Source: Chloroflexota bacterium (GTDB lineage Bacteria; Chloroflexota; Anaerolineae; Promineifilales; Promineifilaceae). From it: a DNA stretch of 54,777 bases. Positions 1 through 8,436 of this stretch are shown here, piece by piece. A program made the position numbers and the translations under genes. The notes under the pieces were generated by a model. The model saw only the letters and a list, made by a program, of their open reading frames with translations, ran no database searches and was not told the origin of the DNA. The stretch covers positions 1 to 54,777 of the forward strand of contig JAKEFB010000218.1 of assembly GCA_022616275.1 (NCBI GenBank). Direction: 5' to 3'. Position 1 is the stretch's first letter. Each line of letters starts with the position of its first letter.

Positions 1-10
1 GACAGGTGAC

Positions 11-184
11 ATGGAAACAATAGCAGTCGAACGCAGCGTCTGGATAGCCGTACCCCCTGAACGCGCCTGGCGGGCCGTCACCGAGCCAGAGCAGCTCAAC
101 CAGTGGTATGCCACCGGCCGGGGCTATTCTATGTCGGTGGAGAATCTAAAAGCCTATCTGGAGGGCAGGAGCATGCCGCATTGA
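11..184 (+). pseudogene. SRPBCC/AHSA1-family protein, internally deleted remnant
   Basis: An AGGTGA ribosome site just precedes the ATG at 11, and the frame runs 57 codons to TGA at 182-184. The first 35 residues are the start of an AHSA1-type START-fold protein (VERSVWIAVPPERAWRAVTE, then the LNQWYATG stretch). The last 20 residues (MSVENLKAYLEGR) look like the C-terminal helix of the same family. The family is normally about 140-160 residues, so roughly 85-100 central residues are missing with the frame kept. The join lies near base 117. The TGA overlaps the TTG start of the ArsR gene, the usual coupled arrangement for this pair. The product cannot form the ligand cavity, so it is called broken. 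An assembly collapse is the alternative. Confidence 0.7.
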
Positions 185-501
185 GCGAGACGCCCATTTT
201 CGCCGCCCTGGCCGACCCCATGCGCCGGAAATTGCTGTTGAACCTGGCCGAGAACAGTCCCAGGACGGCGACCCAGCTTGCCGGGGAATACCCCATCACC
301 CGGCAGGGGGTTCTCAAGCACCTTCGTATTCTCGAAGAGGCCGGCCTGGTCGCCGTCCATCAAAAGGGCCGCGAAAAACGCTATACCCTGACGCCGGAAC
401 CCCTCGGCGAGCTTGAGCAATGGCTCAAAGAAATCAGCGCCAGATGGGATGAACGCCTCCTGCGGCTCAAAACACTGCTCGAAAACGAGGCCGCCGGCTA
501 G
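181..501 (+). CDS. ArsR-family winged-helix transcriptional regulator
   Basis: 106 residues. The motif FAALADPMRRKLLLNLAE opens the protein, followed by a helix-turn-helix (TATQLAGEYPITRQGVLKHL) and a beta-wing (VAVHQKGREKRYTLTPEPL), typical of ArsR regulators paired with SRPBCC proteins. No metal-binding cysteine pair is present, so metal sensing is unlikely. TTG at 181 is chosen because it overlaps the preceding stop (TTGA) and begins the conserved domain. A longer reading from 103 only adds sequence that overlaps the upstream gene in another frame. The stop TAG shares the tetramer CTAG (498-501) with the stop of the convergent TetR gene. Confidence 0.85.
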   Translation: MSETPIFAALADPMRRKLLLNLAENSPRTATQLAGEYPITRQGVLKHLRILEEAGLVAVHQKGREKRYTLTPEPLGELEQWLKEISARWDERLLRLKTLLENEAAG

Positions 502-1085
502 CACCCCAGGCACCGCACCATAGCCACCATCAGTTCGATAACGGCCGCGTCATCCAACCCCTGATCGCGCACCAGCGAGCGCCACGTCGTAAAACTCAGG
601 GCGTGACCAATAGCCGCATGGACCAGCGACCTGGCCGCCTCCTGCGGTTGCCACACTTCCGCCAGCACCTCGGCCAGATGTGCCCAATAGGCAAAATAAG
701 GCGCAAGCACCTCACCCAGGACCGGGTTCACCTCAAGCTCACGGGTCGCCTGTACAAACATCGGCTCGGTACGGCGGTGATAAGCATAGACCGCCCTCAG
801 CCCGATTCGCAAGTGCTCCTCAGCATCTTCAACCTCCTGCCAGGCGGCCGGGTCTGGGGGAGGATTGCATGCCAGGTAATGGCCGGTACAGGCGCGTAAC
901 AACGTTTGCTCGTCCGGGAAATGGCGGTACAGCGTCAACCGCTCCACACCGGCAAGCTTGGCTATCGCACTAATCGTTGCCGCCCCGCCCGCTGTTTGAT
1001 GTAGCTGGATCGCCGCGTCAATGATCCGTTGGCGGGTCTCCTCCTGGCGTTCGGCGCGGCGTTTAAGTTGATACTTTCGAGGCAT
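498..1085 (-). CDS. TetR/AcrR-family transcriptional repressor
   Basis: 195 residues. The N-terminus has the TetR DNA-binding domain: basic start, TRQRIIDAAIQLH helix, then the recognition helix region AGVERLTLYRHFPDEQTLLR (about residues 46-65). The C-terminal two thirds is a helical ligand/dimer domain of unknown ligand specificity. It is divergent from the dehydrogenase at 1243 across 157 bases that hold a consensus sigma-70 promoter with inverted and direct repeats, the classic layout of a TetR repressor and its target. Autoregulation and repression of the dehydrogenase are inferred. Its stop overlaps the convergent ArsR stop. Confidence 0.88.
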   Translation of the reverse strand: MPRKYQLKRRAERQEETRQRIIDAAIQLHQTAGGAATISAIAKLAGVERLTLYRHFPDEQTLLRACTGHYLACNPPPDPAAWQEVEDAEEHLRIGLRAVYAYHRRTEPMFVQATRELEVNPVLGEVLAPYFAYWAHLAEVLAEVWQPQEAARSLVHAAIGHALSFTTWRSLVRDQGLDDAAVIELMVAMVRCLGC

Positions 1086-1123
1086 TGCTCACTCGCCTCA
1101 CGAAGAACTCAGCATTTCACTAA

Positions 1124-1199
1124 ACATCTTTGTTCATTGATATTGACAAACCAGCCTGGTTTCACTATAATCTACGCAATGATTATACATCATTGTTCA
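1124..1199 (+). promoter_or_regulatory. Consensus sigma-70 promoter with overlapping operator-like repeats
   Basis: TTGACA (1143-1148) and TATAAT (1166-1171) are separated by exactly 17 bases and face the dehydrogenase gene. The spacer contains a perfect inverted repeat, AAACCAG-C-CTGGTTT (1148-1162). Just downstream of the -10 lies CAATGAT-N5-ATCATTG (1177-1195). A near-perfect direct repeat ACATCNTTGTTCA occurs at 1124-1136 and 1187-1199, offset by 63 bases, about six helical turns. Binding by the adjacent TetR protein is inferred from position. Confidence 0.82.
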
Positions 1200-1242
1200 C
1201 CGAATTAAAAGAACCCAAAAATCAGCGAATGGAGGCATCATC

Positions 1243-2055
1243 ATGATAAAGGAATACCGTACGGCCATTGTGACCGGGGCATCGCGCGGCATTGGCCCCT
1301 ATATTGCCCAGGCGTTGGCTAAAGAAGGAATGAACCTGGTATTGGTGGCTCGCAACGCCGCCGATCTGCAACGTGTGGCAGACCAGATAAACGCGGCCGG
1401 TGCGCGGGCGCTCGCCGTTCCCGCAGATATTATCGACCGCAACGCCTTGAGCACGCTCATCTCTGCCGCCGAGGCCGAGTTTGGAGCCGTTGACGTGCTC
1501 GTCAACAATGCCGCCCTCGATAGCGCCATATCATTCCACAAAGAGCGGCCAGAGGTTATCGAACAGATACTCTTAACAAATCTGAGCGCCCCCATTACTC
1601 TGACACGATTCCTATTGCCGGGAATGTTAGAGCGCGGCCGGGGCCATATCGTCAATATCGCCACCCTCGCCGCCAAGATACCTTTCCCTTACGACGTCAT
1701 GTACGCCACCTCAAAAGCTGGACTGGCCCATTTCACCACCTCCTTACGAGCCGAGTATCGCGGGACCGGCGTAAGCGCCTCCGTGGTTCTGGCCGGCCAA
1801 TTTACAGATACCGGGCTGTCCGCCCAGGCATTGAAAGAGACTGGCGTCGTTAAGCCCAAATCAGTCCCGACGTCCCCTCCCGAGGCCGCAGGTCAGGCCG
1901 TTATCAATGCCCTCAAAAAAGACATTCCTGAGATTGGCATCCCTGCGCCAGCCATATTATTTGCTCGAATTCCCTCATTGGGGACTTTATTTCTCAACCG
2001 CACCGGCGTCAGCGGCATGATTAAAGCGATCGCCGAAGCTCGCGGCCACATGTAG
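1243..2055 (+). CDS. Short-chain dehydrogenase/reductase (SDR)
   Basis: 270 residues. A classical SDR with the nucleotide-binding TGASRGIG motif (residues 11-18), VNNA (87-90), the structural Asn at about 113, and the catalytic YATSK pair (Y154, K158). The catalytic serine, normally 13 residues before the Tyr, is Thr141 here (VNIATLAAKIP). An Arg follows the Gly motif and an R lies at the end of beta-strand 2 (VARN), which hints at NADP(H) preference. The substrate is not evident. It has a good ribosome site (GGAGG) before ATG and is driven by the promoter at 1143-1171, probably under the divergent TetR regulator. Confidence 0.9.
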   Translation: MIKEYRTAIVTGASRGIGPYIAQALAKEGMNLVLVARNAADLQRVADQINAAGARALAVPADIIDRNALSTLISAAEAEFGAVDVLVNNAALDSAISFHKERPEVIEQILLTNLSAPITLTRFLLPGMLERGRGHIVNIATLAAKIPFPYDVMYATSKAGLAHFTTSLRAEYRGTGVSASVVLAGQFTDTGLSAQALKETGVVKPKSVPTSPPEAAGQAVINALKKDIPEIGIPAPAILFARIPSLGTLFLNRTGVSGMIKAIAEARGHM

Positions 2056-2107
2056 GAATACACGGCTCCTCACCTCACTCGCCCGGCGATTGTCTCGCCG
2101 GGCGGGC

Positions 2108-2374
2108 TTATCCTGAACTTACTCTCTCCGCCAACCACAAATTGACGAGCGTTTCCGGCTCAACTCCCCGCAGTTGGGCTTCTTTACTGATCTTTTCGTA
2201 CAGTTCCGGGTCAAGTGTAACCCGCCTGCGCCGCCTGGCCCGGATCTCAAACTCGACCTCGTAAGTCTCATCCCAGTAGTCAGCCAGGCTATGAGTATCC
2301 CAAAACTCCGCCAATTCTTCTAGCGTTGTAGCTTTAGAGATACTAGAACGTTCTTGCTCTTTATTTTCGTCCAT
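2108..2374 (-). CDS. CopG/BrnA-type antitoxin
   Basis: 88 residues from ATG at 2374. The segment TTLEELAEFWDTHSLADYWD matches the acidic N-terminal signature of the CopG-antitoxin family that partners BrnT-like toxins. It is followed by a basic ribbon-helix-helix region (RRRRVTLDPELYEKISKEAQ) and a helix ending ETLVNLWLAERV. A reading from 2419 would add 15 residues wholly within the upstream gene and is not preferred. Its start lies inside the last codons of the upstream kinase-toxin fusion (overlap 2361-2374), so the two are translationally coupled. It would neutralise the toxin and repress the operon. Confidence 0.8.
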   Translation of the reverse strand: MDENKEQERSSISKATTLEELAEFWDTHSLADYWDETYEVEFEIRARRRRRVTLDPELYEKISKEAQLRGVEPETLVNLWLAERVSSG

Positions 2375-3188
2375 GACGTTTCCGCTCTTTCCTATCCATA
2401 TCACGGGCACTGATAACAAGCGCCCTGTTGCCCGGTTTTAAGATGAAAAACACAATGAGATAACGGCCGGCGTAGGTGCTTCCACTAGCTGAATAGACAT
2501 CTTCACCCGGTCTTAAGCCTTTCTCAACGAAGCGAAGCCTTGGTCTATTAAGTAGAAACGGCGCAAAATGCTGCTCGATCAACGTGACCATCTCCCCAGC
2601 CGCCCGCGATCCATCCACTTCAACCATCGTCAGTCCATAGGCTTCGACTTGTTCCCTCACCCGCTCCGCCAGGAGCATATCCCGCCTGAACAGGTTCATC
2701 CTCGCTCGTTCCGGGTCACTCACCTCCTCCCGGAATGAAGGCTTGTTGCGCCGTTCCATCGAGGCCCATTTGAATGCCTCCGTCGGTACCAGCCAGATCG
2801 CCTGGCGCTTGCTCGCCAGCACCGGGACCAGAAGCCCTGGCAGCAACCCGAAACCCTCCGCCACGATCATCGGCGCTTGAGGCAAGCCAAGCAAATCCTC
2901 CACCACCAGCGGAAACCGGTCTTGAAAACTCTGCCAGGCGCGCCGCAGCAGTTCCTCCGGCTCTGGGTACACCCAGCGCTCGTCCATAGAGGCGTTCAGG
3001 AAAGCGCGATAACGCGGCTCTGTTTCCGCCAGGCGTTCCATCTGGCGCGGGTCATGCCGGTCATAATGGTACAGTTGGCATCCATACCGTTCGGCGATAC
3101 GCTCCGTGGCCGTCGTCTTGCCGCTATCGGTCGCTCCCCCGATCCAAAGCACATGAGAAAGGGCCTGTTTGAGGTCTCGCCCCATCAA
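2361..3188 (-). CDS. Fusion of a P-loop kinase-like domain with a BrnT-like toxin C-terminus
   Basis: 275 residues. Residues 1-215 are a P-loop NTPase with Walker A GGATDSGKTT (17-26), an acidic VVEDLL/MIVAEGFG region, and an Arg-rich lid (about 155-180), resembling small-molecule or nucleoside kinases of unknown substrate. Residues 217-275 (bases 2361-2540) match the C-terminal part of BrnT-type RNase toxins: VEKGLRPGEDVY, GRYLIVFFILKPGNRALV and the ending ISARDMDRKERKR. The N-terminal 30 or so residues of a normal toxin are absent, and the kinase runs straight into it. The CopG-type antitoxin follows with a 14-base overlap. Either a deletion merged two neighbouring genes in frame, or this is a real two-domain toxin. 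Both halves are recognised from motifs only. Confidence 0.7.
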   Translation of the reverse strand: MMGRDLKQALSHVLWIGGATDSGKTTATERIAERYGCQLYHYDRHDPRQMERLAETEPRYRAFLNASMDERWVYPEPEELLRRAWQSFQDRFPLVVEDLLGLPQAPMIVAEGFGLLPGLLVPVLASKRQAIWLVPTEAFKWASMERRNKPSFREEVSDPERARMNLFRRDMLLAERVREQVEAYGLTMVEVDGSRAAGEMVTLIEQHFAPFLLNRPRLRFVEKGLRPGEDVYSASGSTYAGRYLIVFFILKPGNRALVISARDMDRKERKRHGRK

Positions 3189-3283
3189 TTAAACTCCAGT
3201 GCCGGCGGCGTGCTTCCATTGCACCATAGCGTTCCCCTGCTGACGGCTGGCATACCAGCCCCTTCATTATAGCACGTCTAAGG

Positions 3284-4567
3284 CTAACGGCGTATGGCAG
3301 TAGCCATTGGTGTCTCCGTCGCCGTCGGCGTGGGCGGTGCAGGTTGTGTCGGTGTGGTGGTGGCCGTCGGCGTGGGCGGCGCAGGATGGGTAGGCGTTGG
3401 GGTCGGGTCTCCCGGATTCAGGTCCGCTACAACCAGGGGAAGATAGACCTGAGTGATACCTGGGGGAAACTCGCCCGGGTCTCCCAGCCGGCAGTCGAAA
3501 GCATCCACGTTATCCGTTGGCAGCAAAGAGAGGAAGGGAGCCGGCAGGAAGGGCACTTGCAGCCCAGAACCAGGGAACGGATCACCTGTGCCGACTTTAA
3601 ATCCATCGGCCGGCGAATAGTCGTCCCCCGTCCCCGGCGTCCCGTCCAGGCCAGTTAGAGAGGGCGAGGAAGGGGTCAGGGAGATAATCAACCGGCCGCC
3701 ATTACTGAAGATCGTATCTGTGTCTGTCAGGCACAACCCGTCTATGTCGTCGCCAGGCTGAAGACCCAGTTCCGCCTCGCTGGCATAAAGTGTCCGGCCG
3801 GATGGATCACTCCCGGCCGGCAGCACCAGTACATCGGCCGGCGAGACTCCCAGGGCGCCTGCGGTGGGTGTGTCTACAGAAAAAAAGACGGGAGTGTCGG
3901 GCACATCATCCCCCGTCGTTTCCAGATCGCCGCGCATTTGCAGGGCATCCAGTTCGTCAAGCGGCTCAGGCAGGCCGATTAATCCCAGGTCTTCCTCGTC
4001 ATACAACTTGATGTTGAGGCGGATGCCGGTGGCCGGGTTCGCCCACAATTGAGCGAAGATGTCGCCGGCCGCCCCATCATCGGGTAATTCGGGGGGAACC
4101 GGCCCGCCGAAGGAAATGCAGAGAGGCCAGATGGGTGCGCCATCGCTGGCCCCGGCCGAGTTCCGGTCAACCGACCAGAAATACAGGGTTGAGATGATAT
4201 TACCGGTCACCGGGTCCACGTAAGCCGGGCAAGGGTCCAGGGGATCAACCCAGTCCGTGCCATCGGAAAGAGCGTCTACGTTGTGGCCGGCCGTTAGTCC
4301 CAGGGCGGCCGCTGTTAGTTCCAGGGCCGGCGTGGTTGAGCCAACCAGCCCAAACAGGTCGGCCGCACTGGCGCCTGCCAGGAAGGGGGAGAATGGGTCA
4401 AGGGAAAAGAAGGGCGGTAGCGCAGGTGACTGTGGGATGGCGGCTGGCCGGACGGGAATCTGCACCTGGGCCGGTGAACCGGCCCAACTGAGACTGGCCA
4501 ACAGGAAAACGATGAGCAGGGTCGCAACCGGTCCCAACCAGTGGAAGGTGGCTTTTGCATTCATCAT
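3284..4567 (-). CDS. Secreted protein with Thr/Pro-rich C-terminal tail, function unknown
   Basis: 427 residues. A signal peptide is clear (basic start, then VATLLIVFLLASLSWAGS). The mature part holds at least two related units built around AADLFG/PADVLVLP, LGL(T/Q)(A/P)G(H/D)N/DIDAL(S/C) and a nearby DxD pattern. These look like a repeated extracellular beta-domain. Residues from about 390 are low-complexity TPTPT/APPTPTAT repeats, likely a flexible wall- or surface-spanning tail. No enzymatic motif was recognised. Two ATG codons are adjacent (MM); the ribosome site GGAG lies close upstream. It stands alone between the toxin operon and a divergent methyltransferase gene. Confidence 0.65.
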   Translation of the reverse strand: MMNAKATFHWLGPVATLLIVFLLASLSWAGSPAQVQIPVRPAAIPQSPALPPFFSLDPFSPFLAGASAADLFGLVGSTTPALELTAAALGLTAGHNVDALSDGTDWVDPLDPCPAYVDPVTGNIISTLYFWSVDRNSAGASDGAPIWPLCISFGGPVPPELPDDGAAGDIFAQLWANPATGIRLNIKLYDEEDLGLIGLPEPLDELDALQMRGDLETTGDDVPDTPVFFSVDTPTAGALGVSPADVLVLPAGSDPSGRTLYASEAELGLQPGDDIDGLCLTDTDTIFSNGGRLIISLTPSSPSLTGLDGTPGTGDDYSPADGFKVGTGDPFPGSGLQVPFLPAPFLSLLPTDNVDAFDCRLGDPGEFPPGITQVYLPLVVADLNPGDPTPTPTHPAPPTPTATTTPTQPAPPTPTATETPMATAIRR

Positions 4568-4850
4568 TCATCTCCAATTTGTATAGGGCCAACTGGCCCT
4601 ACGCTCAATTGAGAGACGGATGACACGCGTCTGACCTTTCCTTATTTCCGGACTATTGGCCCTGATGATGTCGAACTATAGCGACCCGGCCGGGATAATC
4701 CTCTGGTCATTGGGCGAAGGATATGGTGTAATATGGATAGGTTGGGGTTACGCGGACAGCGCCTGGATGATCAGGGTGAGTACTATATCACTGACGCTCA
4801 CCTTGTACACCTTGTTCTGACCAGGCGGCCGCGTCCGTCCGAGGGTATCT
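4568..4850. other. Divergent intergenic region with small hairpin
   Basis: 283 bases separate the secreted-protein gene (minus) and the methyltransferase gene (plus). It contains an 8-base perfect inverted repeat TAGGGCCA-AC-TGGCCCTA at 4584-4601, in the leader of the minus-strand gene, and GGTGAG...CTCACC around 4779-4803. No convincing promoter hexamers or small gene were recognised. Confidence 0.5.
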
Positions 4851-5354
4851 ATGTCTCTCTTCTTAAAAAACCTCCTCTTCACCATCTTCGTCCCCGGCAC
4901 GGCCGCCGTCCTCCTCCCCTTCCTCATCGTCGCCAACCGCCCGGAAGGGCTGGCAACTCGCTGGGGTCTACAGCAATACCTGGCCCTGCTGCCGCTGTTG
5001 CTGGGGGCCGCCATCTATCTCCACTGCGTCTACGGCTTTGCCGTCCTCGGCCGGGGCACCCCCGCGCCGTTTGACGCTCCCAAACAGTTGGTTGTGCGCG
5101 GCCTCTACCGCTACGTGCGCAACCCTATGTACATCGGCGTCCTGCTCGTCACCGCCGGCTGGGCCTTACTGTTTAACGCCTGGCCCGTCCTTGTCTACGC
5201 CCTTGGCCTTAGCCTGGCCTTCCACCTGTTCGTCGTCCTCATCGAAGAGCCTTCGCTGCGCCGCCAATTTGGGCTATCATATGAGCAATATTGCCGGGCT
5301 GTCCGGCGTTGGCTGCCCGGCCCACCCTATGAACCGTCCAATAATCGCTCCTGA
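4851..5354 (+). CDS. Isoprenylcysteine carboxyl methyltransferase-like membrane protein
   Basis: 167 residues with four to five hydrophobic segments. The C-terminal half carries the ICMT/PEMT-type SAM-binding signature: [20 protein letters not shown], then [19 protein letters not shown]. Such proteins methylate small lipids or isoprenoid-like acceptors in the membrane. The true substrate in bacteria is usually unknown. Its 3' end overlaps the start of the LuxR-type regulator by 26 bases in another frame, so the two are probably co-transcribed. Confidence 0.85.
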   Translation: MSLFLKNLLFTIFVPGTAAVLLPFLIVANRPEGLATRWGLQQYLALLPLLLGAAIYLHCVYGFAVLGRGTPAPFDAPKQLVVRGLYRYVRNPMYIGVLLVTAGWALLFNAWPVLVYALGLSLAFHLFVVLIEEPSLRRQFGLSYEQYCRAVRRWLPGPPYEPSNNRS

Positions 5355-8300
5355 TAAACAGGTGATTTCCCCCGTCCTCGTCGGCCGTAGCCAGGAAACG
5401 GAGCTGCTGGCCGCTGCCCTGGCCCTGGCCGCCCAGGGCCAGGGCCAATGCCTCCTGGTCTCCGGCGAGGCCGGCGTCGGCAAAAGCCGGCTCCTGGCCG
5501 AATGCTGTCGCCGGGCGGCCGGCCTGGGCTTTGCCTCCCTGCAAGGCGACTGTTTCGAGCAGGACGTCACCTTCCCCTACGCCCCCTTCGTTGACGCCCT
5601 GCGCGCCTACTTTGCCCGCCAACCGGCGCCGGCCGTGGCCGCCGCCCTGGGGCCGCTCGGCCCGGAGCTGGTCAAGCTGCTGCCCGAGCTGGCCCTCACT
5701 TTGCCGGCCGTCCAGCCCACACCGCTGCTGGACCCCGAGGCCGAAAAGCGCCGCCTCTTTGAAGCCCTGGCCCAATTCCTGGCCCGCCTGGTGGACGCCG
5801 GCCAGCAAATGCCGCTGTTGCTGCTGCTTGAGGATTTGCACTGGGCCGACGAGACCAGCCTGGACTTTCTCCACTTCTGGATCCGTCGGCTATCCTCGCT
5901 GCCGGTCCTGGTGCTGGCCACCTACCGCCGCGAAGAGGTCTCGCCGCCGCTGGCCCGGCTGCTGGCCCACCTGGAACGGCAGCGGCTGGCCCGCGAAATT
6001 GTTTTGCGGCCGCTCAGCCACGCCCAGGTCCAGGCCATGTTCCAGGCTATCTTTGACTGGCCCCGGCCGGTCCACGAAGAGTTCCTGGACACCGTCTGCC
6101 AACTGACCGAGGGCAACCCCTTTTTCGTCGAAGAAGTCCTCAAGTCGCTGGTCATGGCCGGCGATCTCTTCTACGCCGGTGGCCGCTGGAGCCGCAAACC
6201 GGCCGCCGAGCTGCGCATTCCCCGCAGCGTCCAGGTGGCCGTCCAGCGCCGGACCGAGATGATGGACCCGCCCGCCCGCCGCTTGCTGACCCTGGCCGCC
6301 GTAGCCGGCCGGCGCTTCGACTTCAAGTTGCTGCAGGCGTTAACCGGCCAGGGCGAGGGCGAGTTGTTGGGACAGGTCAAAGCTCTGCTGGGTGCCCAAC
6401 TGGTCGTCGAAGAAACGGCCGATCACTTTGCCTTTCGCCACGCCCTCACCCGCCAGGCGGTGGTCGCCGGCCTGCTGGCCCGCGAACGGGCCGCCCTGCA
6501 CCGGACCATTGCCGAGACGATGGAGCAGCTCTACGCCGATTCCCTCGACATGGTCCTGGCCGACCTGGCTTACCACTTTTACGAAGCCGGCGCCTGGCCC
6601 CAGGCGCTGGCCTACGCCCGTCAGGCCGGGGAAAAGGCCCAGGCCATGTATGCGCCTCGTGCCGCCGTCGAACAGTTCAGCCGCGCCCTGGAGGCGGCCG
6701 GCCACCTGGGGATGCCGCCGCTGGAGCTATACCGGGCGCGCGGCTTGGCCTACGAAGTCCTGGGCCAGTTTGAGCCAGCCCGCGCCGACCTGGAGACGGC
6801 GCGGACCGCCGCCCAAACGGCCGGCGACCGCCAGGCCGAATGGCAGGCGCTCCTGGAGCTGGGCAAGCTGTGGACCTCGCGAGACTACGAGGCGGCCGGC
6901 GATTACTTCCAGCAAGCCCTGACCCTGGCCCAACACATGGAAGAGCCGGCGCTGGTGGCCCGCAGCCTCAACCGGGTCGGCAACTGGCACGTCAACATGG
7001 AACGGCCGGTCCAGGCCAGGCAGTACCACCTGGAGGCCCTGGCCCTCTTCCGCGAGCTGGAAAACCGGCGCGGCATCGCCACGACTTTGGATCTGTTGGG
7101 GCTGGCCTATTACGAGAGCGGGGAGGTCGTCCAGGGGACGGCCTACGACGAGCAGGCCGTGGCCCTCTTCCGCGAGTTGGGCGACCGCCAGGGGCTGGCT
7201 TCCAGCCTGGCAATGATAGCCGGGCGCAGCAGCCCGTACATGTTCGGCGCCGTCGAGTCCGTTGGCATGGTGGCCGAGAGTATGGCCGACGCCGAAGCCG
7301 CCCTCCAGATCGCTCAGGAGATTGGCTGGCGCGCCGGGGAGGCCTTTGCCCGGATGCACCTGGCTTTTTATCACGGCGGGTCGGGCGAGTACGGCCGGGC
7401 GCTGGAGCTGGCCCGGCAGATGCTGGAAATTGCCGAGGAAATTGAACACCGGCAGTGGCAGGCGGCCGGCCATTGTACCCTGGGCTTGCTTTACCTGGAC
7501 GTGCTGGCCTTGCCGGAAGCCCGGCAACACCTGGCGCAGGGGCTGGCGCTGGCCGGCCAAATCCACTCTTTGCTCTGGACCCACCTGGCCAGCGGCGCGC
7601 TGGCTACGACCTGCATTGCCGCCAACGACCTGGCCACGGCCGAAGCCCTGCTCCGGCCCCTGATCACGGGCACGGCCGCCTCGATGGAGACGATTGCCCA
7701 ACGGATGGTCTGGCAGGCCCAGGCCGAATTGGCCCTGGCGCGCCACGAGCCGGCCGGGGCGCTTCAGGTGGTGGACCGGCTGATTACCGCGTTTCCTAAC
7801 CTGGCAGCGGGGCAGATAGTACCGGGATTGTGGCTGCTGCGCGGCCGGGCGCTGGCCGCGCTCAACCGGCCGGCCGAGGCGGAAGCGCATTTGCAGGCGG
7901 CGGTGGAAACGGCTCTGGCCAGGGAGATCTGGTGGCTGGTGTGGCGCGGCCGGCTGCATTTGGGCAACCTCTACCAGGCCCAGGCGCGCCACCAGGAGGC
8001 CGTGCAGTCTTGGGCCGCGGCCCAGACCCTGGTCGAGGAGCTGGCGGGCAGGCTGGCCGACCCGGCGCTGCGGCTCAATTTCTTAGAGCAGTTTAGGCGG
8101 CTGCAAACCCCCGCCCAGGCCGCGCCGCAGCGACCGGCCGAAGAAGTGTACCCTGGTGGCCTCACCCGGCGCGAGCGCGAGGTGGTGGCCTACATTGCCC
8201 GGGGGAAATCTAACCGCGAAATTGCCGAGGAGTTGGTGCTCAGCGAGCGAACGGTGGAAACGCACGTCAGCAACATCCTCTCCAAGCTGGGCTTCTCCTC

Positions 8301-8358
8301 CCGCGCCCAGGTCGCCGGCTGGGCTGTGGAAAAGGGGCTGGCCAAAACCCTCGGTTAA
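5329..8358 (+). CDS. Large AAA-ATPase/TPR LuxR-family (MalT-like) transcriptional regulator
   Basis: 1009 residues from ATG at 5329. An in-frame ATG at 5281 is also possible. The N-terminus is an AAA/STAND ATPase: Walker A GEAGVGKS (46-53), Walker [13 protein letters not shown], and a sensor region [10 protein letters not shown]. The middle (about residues 430-900) is a long run of TPR-like helical pairs such as [20 protein letters not shown]. The C-terminus is a LuxR helix-turn-helix: [20 protein letters not shown], then [20 protein letters not shown]. Proteins of this plan bind an inducer through the TPR region, oligomerise with ATP and activate transcription. The inducer and targets are unknown. 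The coding strand is extremely GC-rich, which creates long spurious reading frames on both strands. Confidence 0.92.
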   Translation: MNRPIIAPDKQVISPVLVGRSQETELLAAALALAAQGQGQCLLVSGEAGVGKSRLLAECCRRAAGLGFASLQGDCFEQDVTFPYAPFVDALRAYFARQPAPAVAAALGPLGPELVKLLPELALTLPAVQPTPLLDPEAEKRRLFEALAQFLARLVDAGQQMPLLLLLEDLHWADETSLDFLHFWIRRLSSLPVLVLATYRREEVSPPLARLLAHLERQRLAREIVLRPLSHAQVQAMFQAIFDWPRPVHEEFLDTVCQLTEGNPFFVEEVLKSLVMAGDLFYAGGRWSRKPAAELRIPRSVQVAVQRRTEMMDPPARRLLTLAAVAGRRFDFKLLQALTGQGEGELLGQVKALLGAQLVVEETADHFAFRHALTRQAVVAGLLARERAALHRTIAETMEQLYADSLDMVLADLAYHFYEAGAWPQALAYARQAGEKAQAMYAPRAAVEQFSRALEAAGHLGMPPLELYRARGLAYEVLGQFEPARADLETARTAAQTAGDRQAEWQALLELGKLWTSRDYEAAGDYFQQALTLAQHMEEPALVARSLNRVGNWHVNMERPVQARQYHLEALALFRELENRRGIATTLDLLGLAYYESGEVVQGTAYDEQAVALFRELGDRQGLASSLAMIAGRSSPYMFGAVESVGMVAESMADAEAALQIAQEIGWRAGEAFARMHLAFYHGGSGEYGRALELARQMLEIAEEIEHRQWQAAGHCTLGLLYLDVLALPEARQHLAQGLALAGQIHSLLWTHLASGALATTCIAANDLATAEALLRPLITGTAASMETIAQRMVWQAQAELALARHEPAGALQVVDRLITAFPNLAAGQIVPGLWLLRGRALAALNRPAEAEAHLQAAVETALAREIWWLVWRGRLHLGNLYQAQARHQEAVQSWAAAQTLVEELAGRLADPALRLNFLEQFRRLQTPAQAAPQRPAEEVYPGGLTRREREVVAYIARGKSNREIAEELVLSERTVETHVSNILSKLGFSSRAQVAGWAVEKGLAKTLG

Positions 8359-8364
8359 GAATTT

Positions 8365-8427
8365 GACGCCAAGACGCCAAGACGCAAAGGCATAAATTAC
8401 TTTTGCGTCTTGGCGCCTCTTGGCGTC
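8365..8427. repeat. Octamer-repeat hairpin between convergent genes (likely bidirectional terminator)
   Basis: The left arm has three near-copies of an octamer (GACGCCAA, GACGCCAA, GACGCAAA) and the right arm is its inverse complement with two extra bases. The arms pair over about 24 bases around a short AT-rich loop. T-rich sequence follows on the right (8428-8440). It lies between the stops of the LuxR-type gene and mreB, a fitting position for termination from both sides. Confidence 0.75.
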
Positions 8428-8436
8428 TTTGCGTTT

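Noticed and set aside
2026-2033. GCGATCGC, the cyanobacterial HIP1 octamer (also at 54677-54684)
   Set aside because: Two copies in 55 kb are not an enrichment, so no cyanobacterial origin is argued.
4733-5074. Open frame overlapping the start of the methyltransferase gene
   Set aside because: Pro/Arg-rich and out of frame with the conserved ICMT sequence, which starts at 4851.
6727-7992. Long minus-strand open frame of over 400 codons opposite the LuxR-type gene
   Set aside because: It is rich in Gln, Gly and Arg with no domain pattern, and lies opposite a clear TPR region. GC-rich codon third positions create it.
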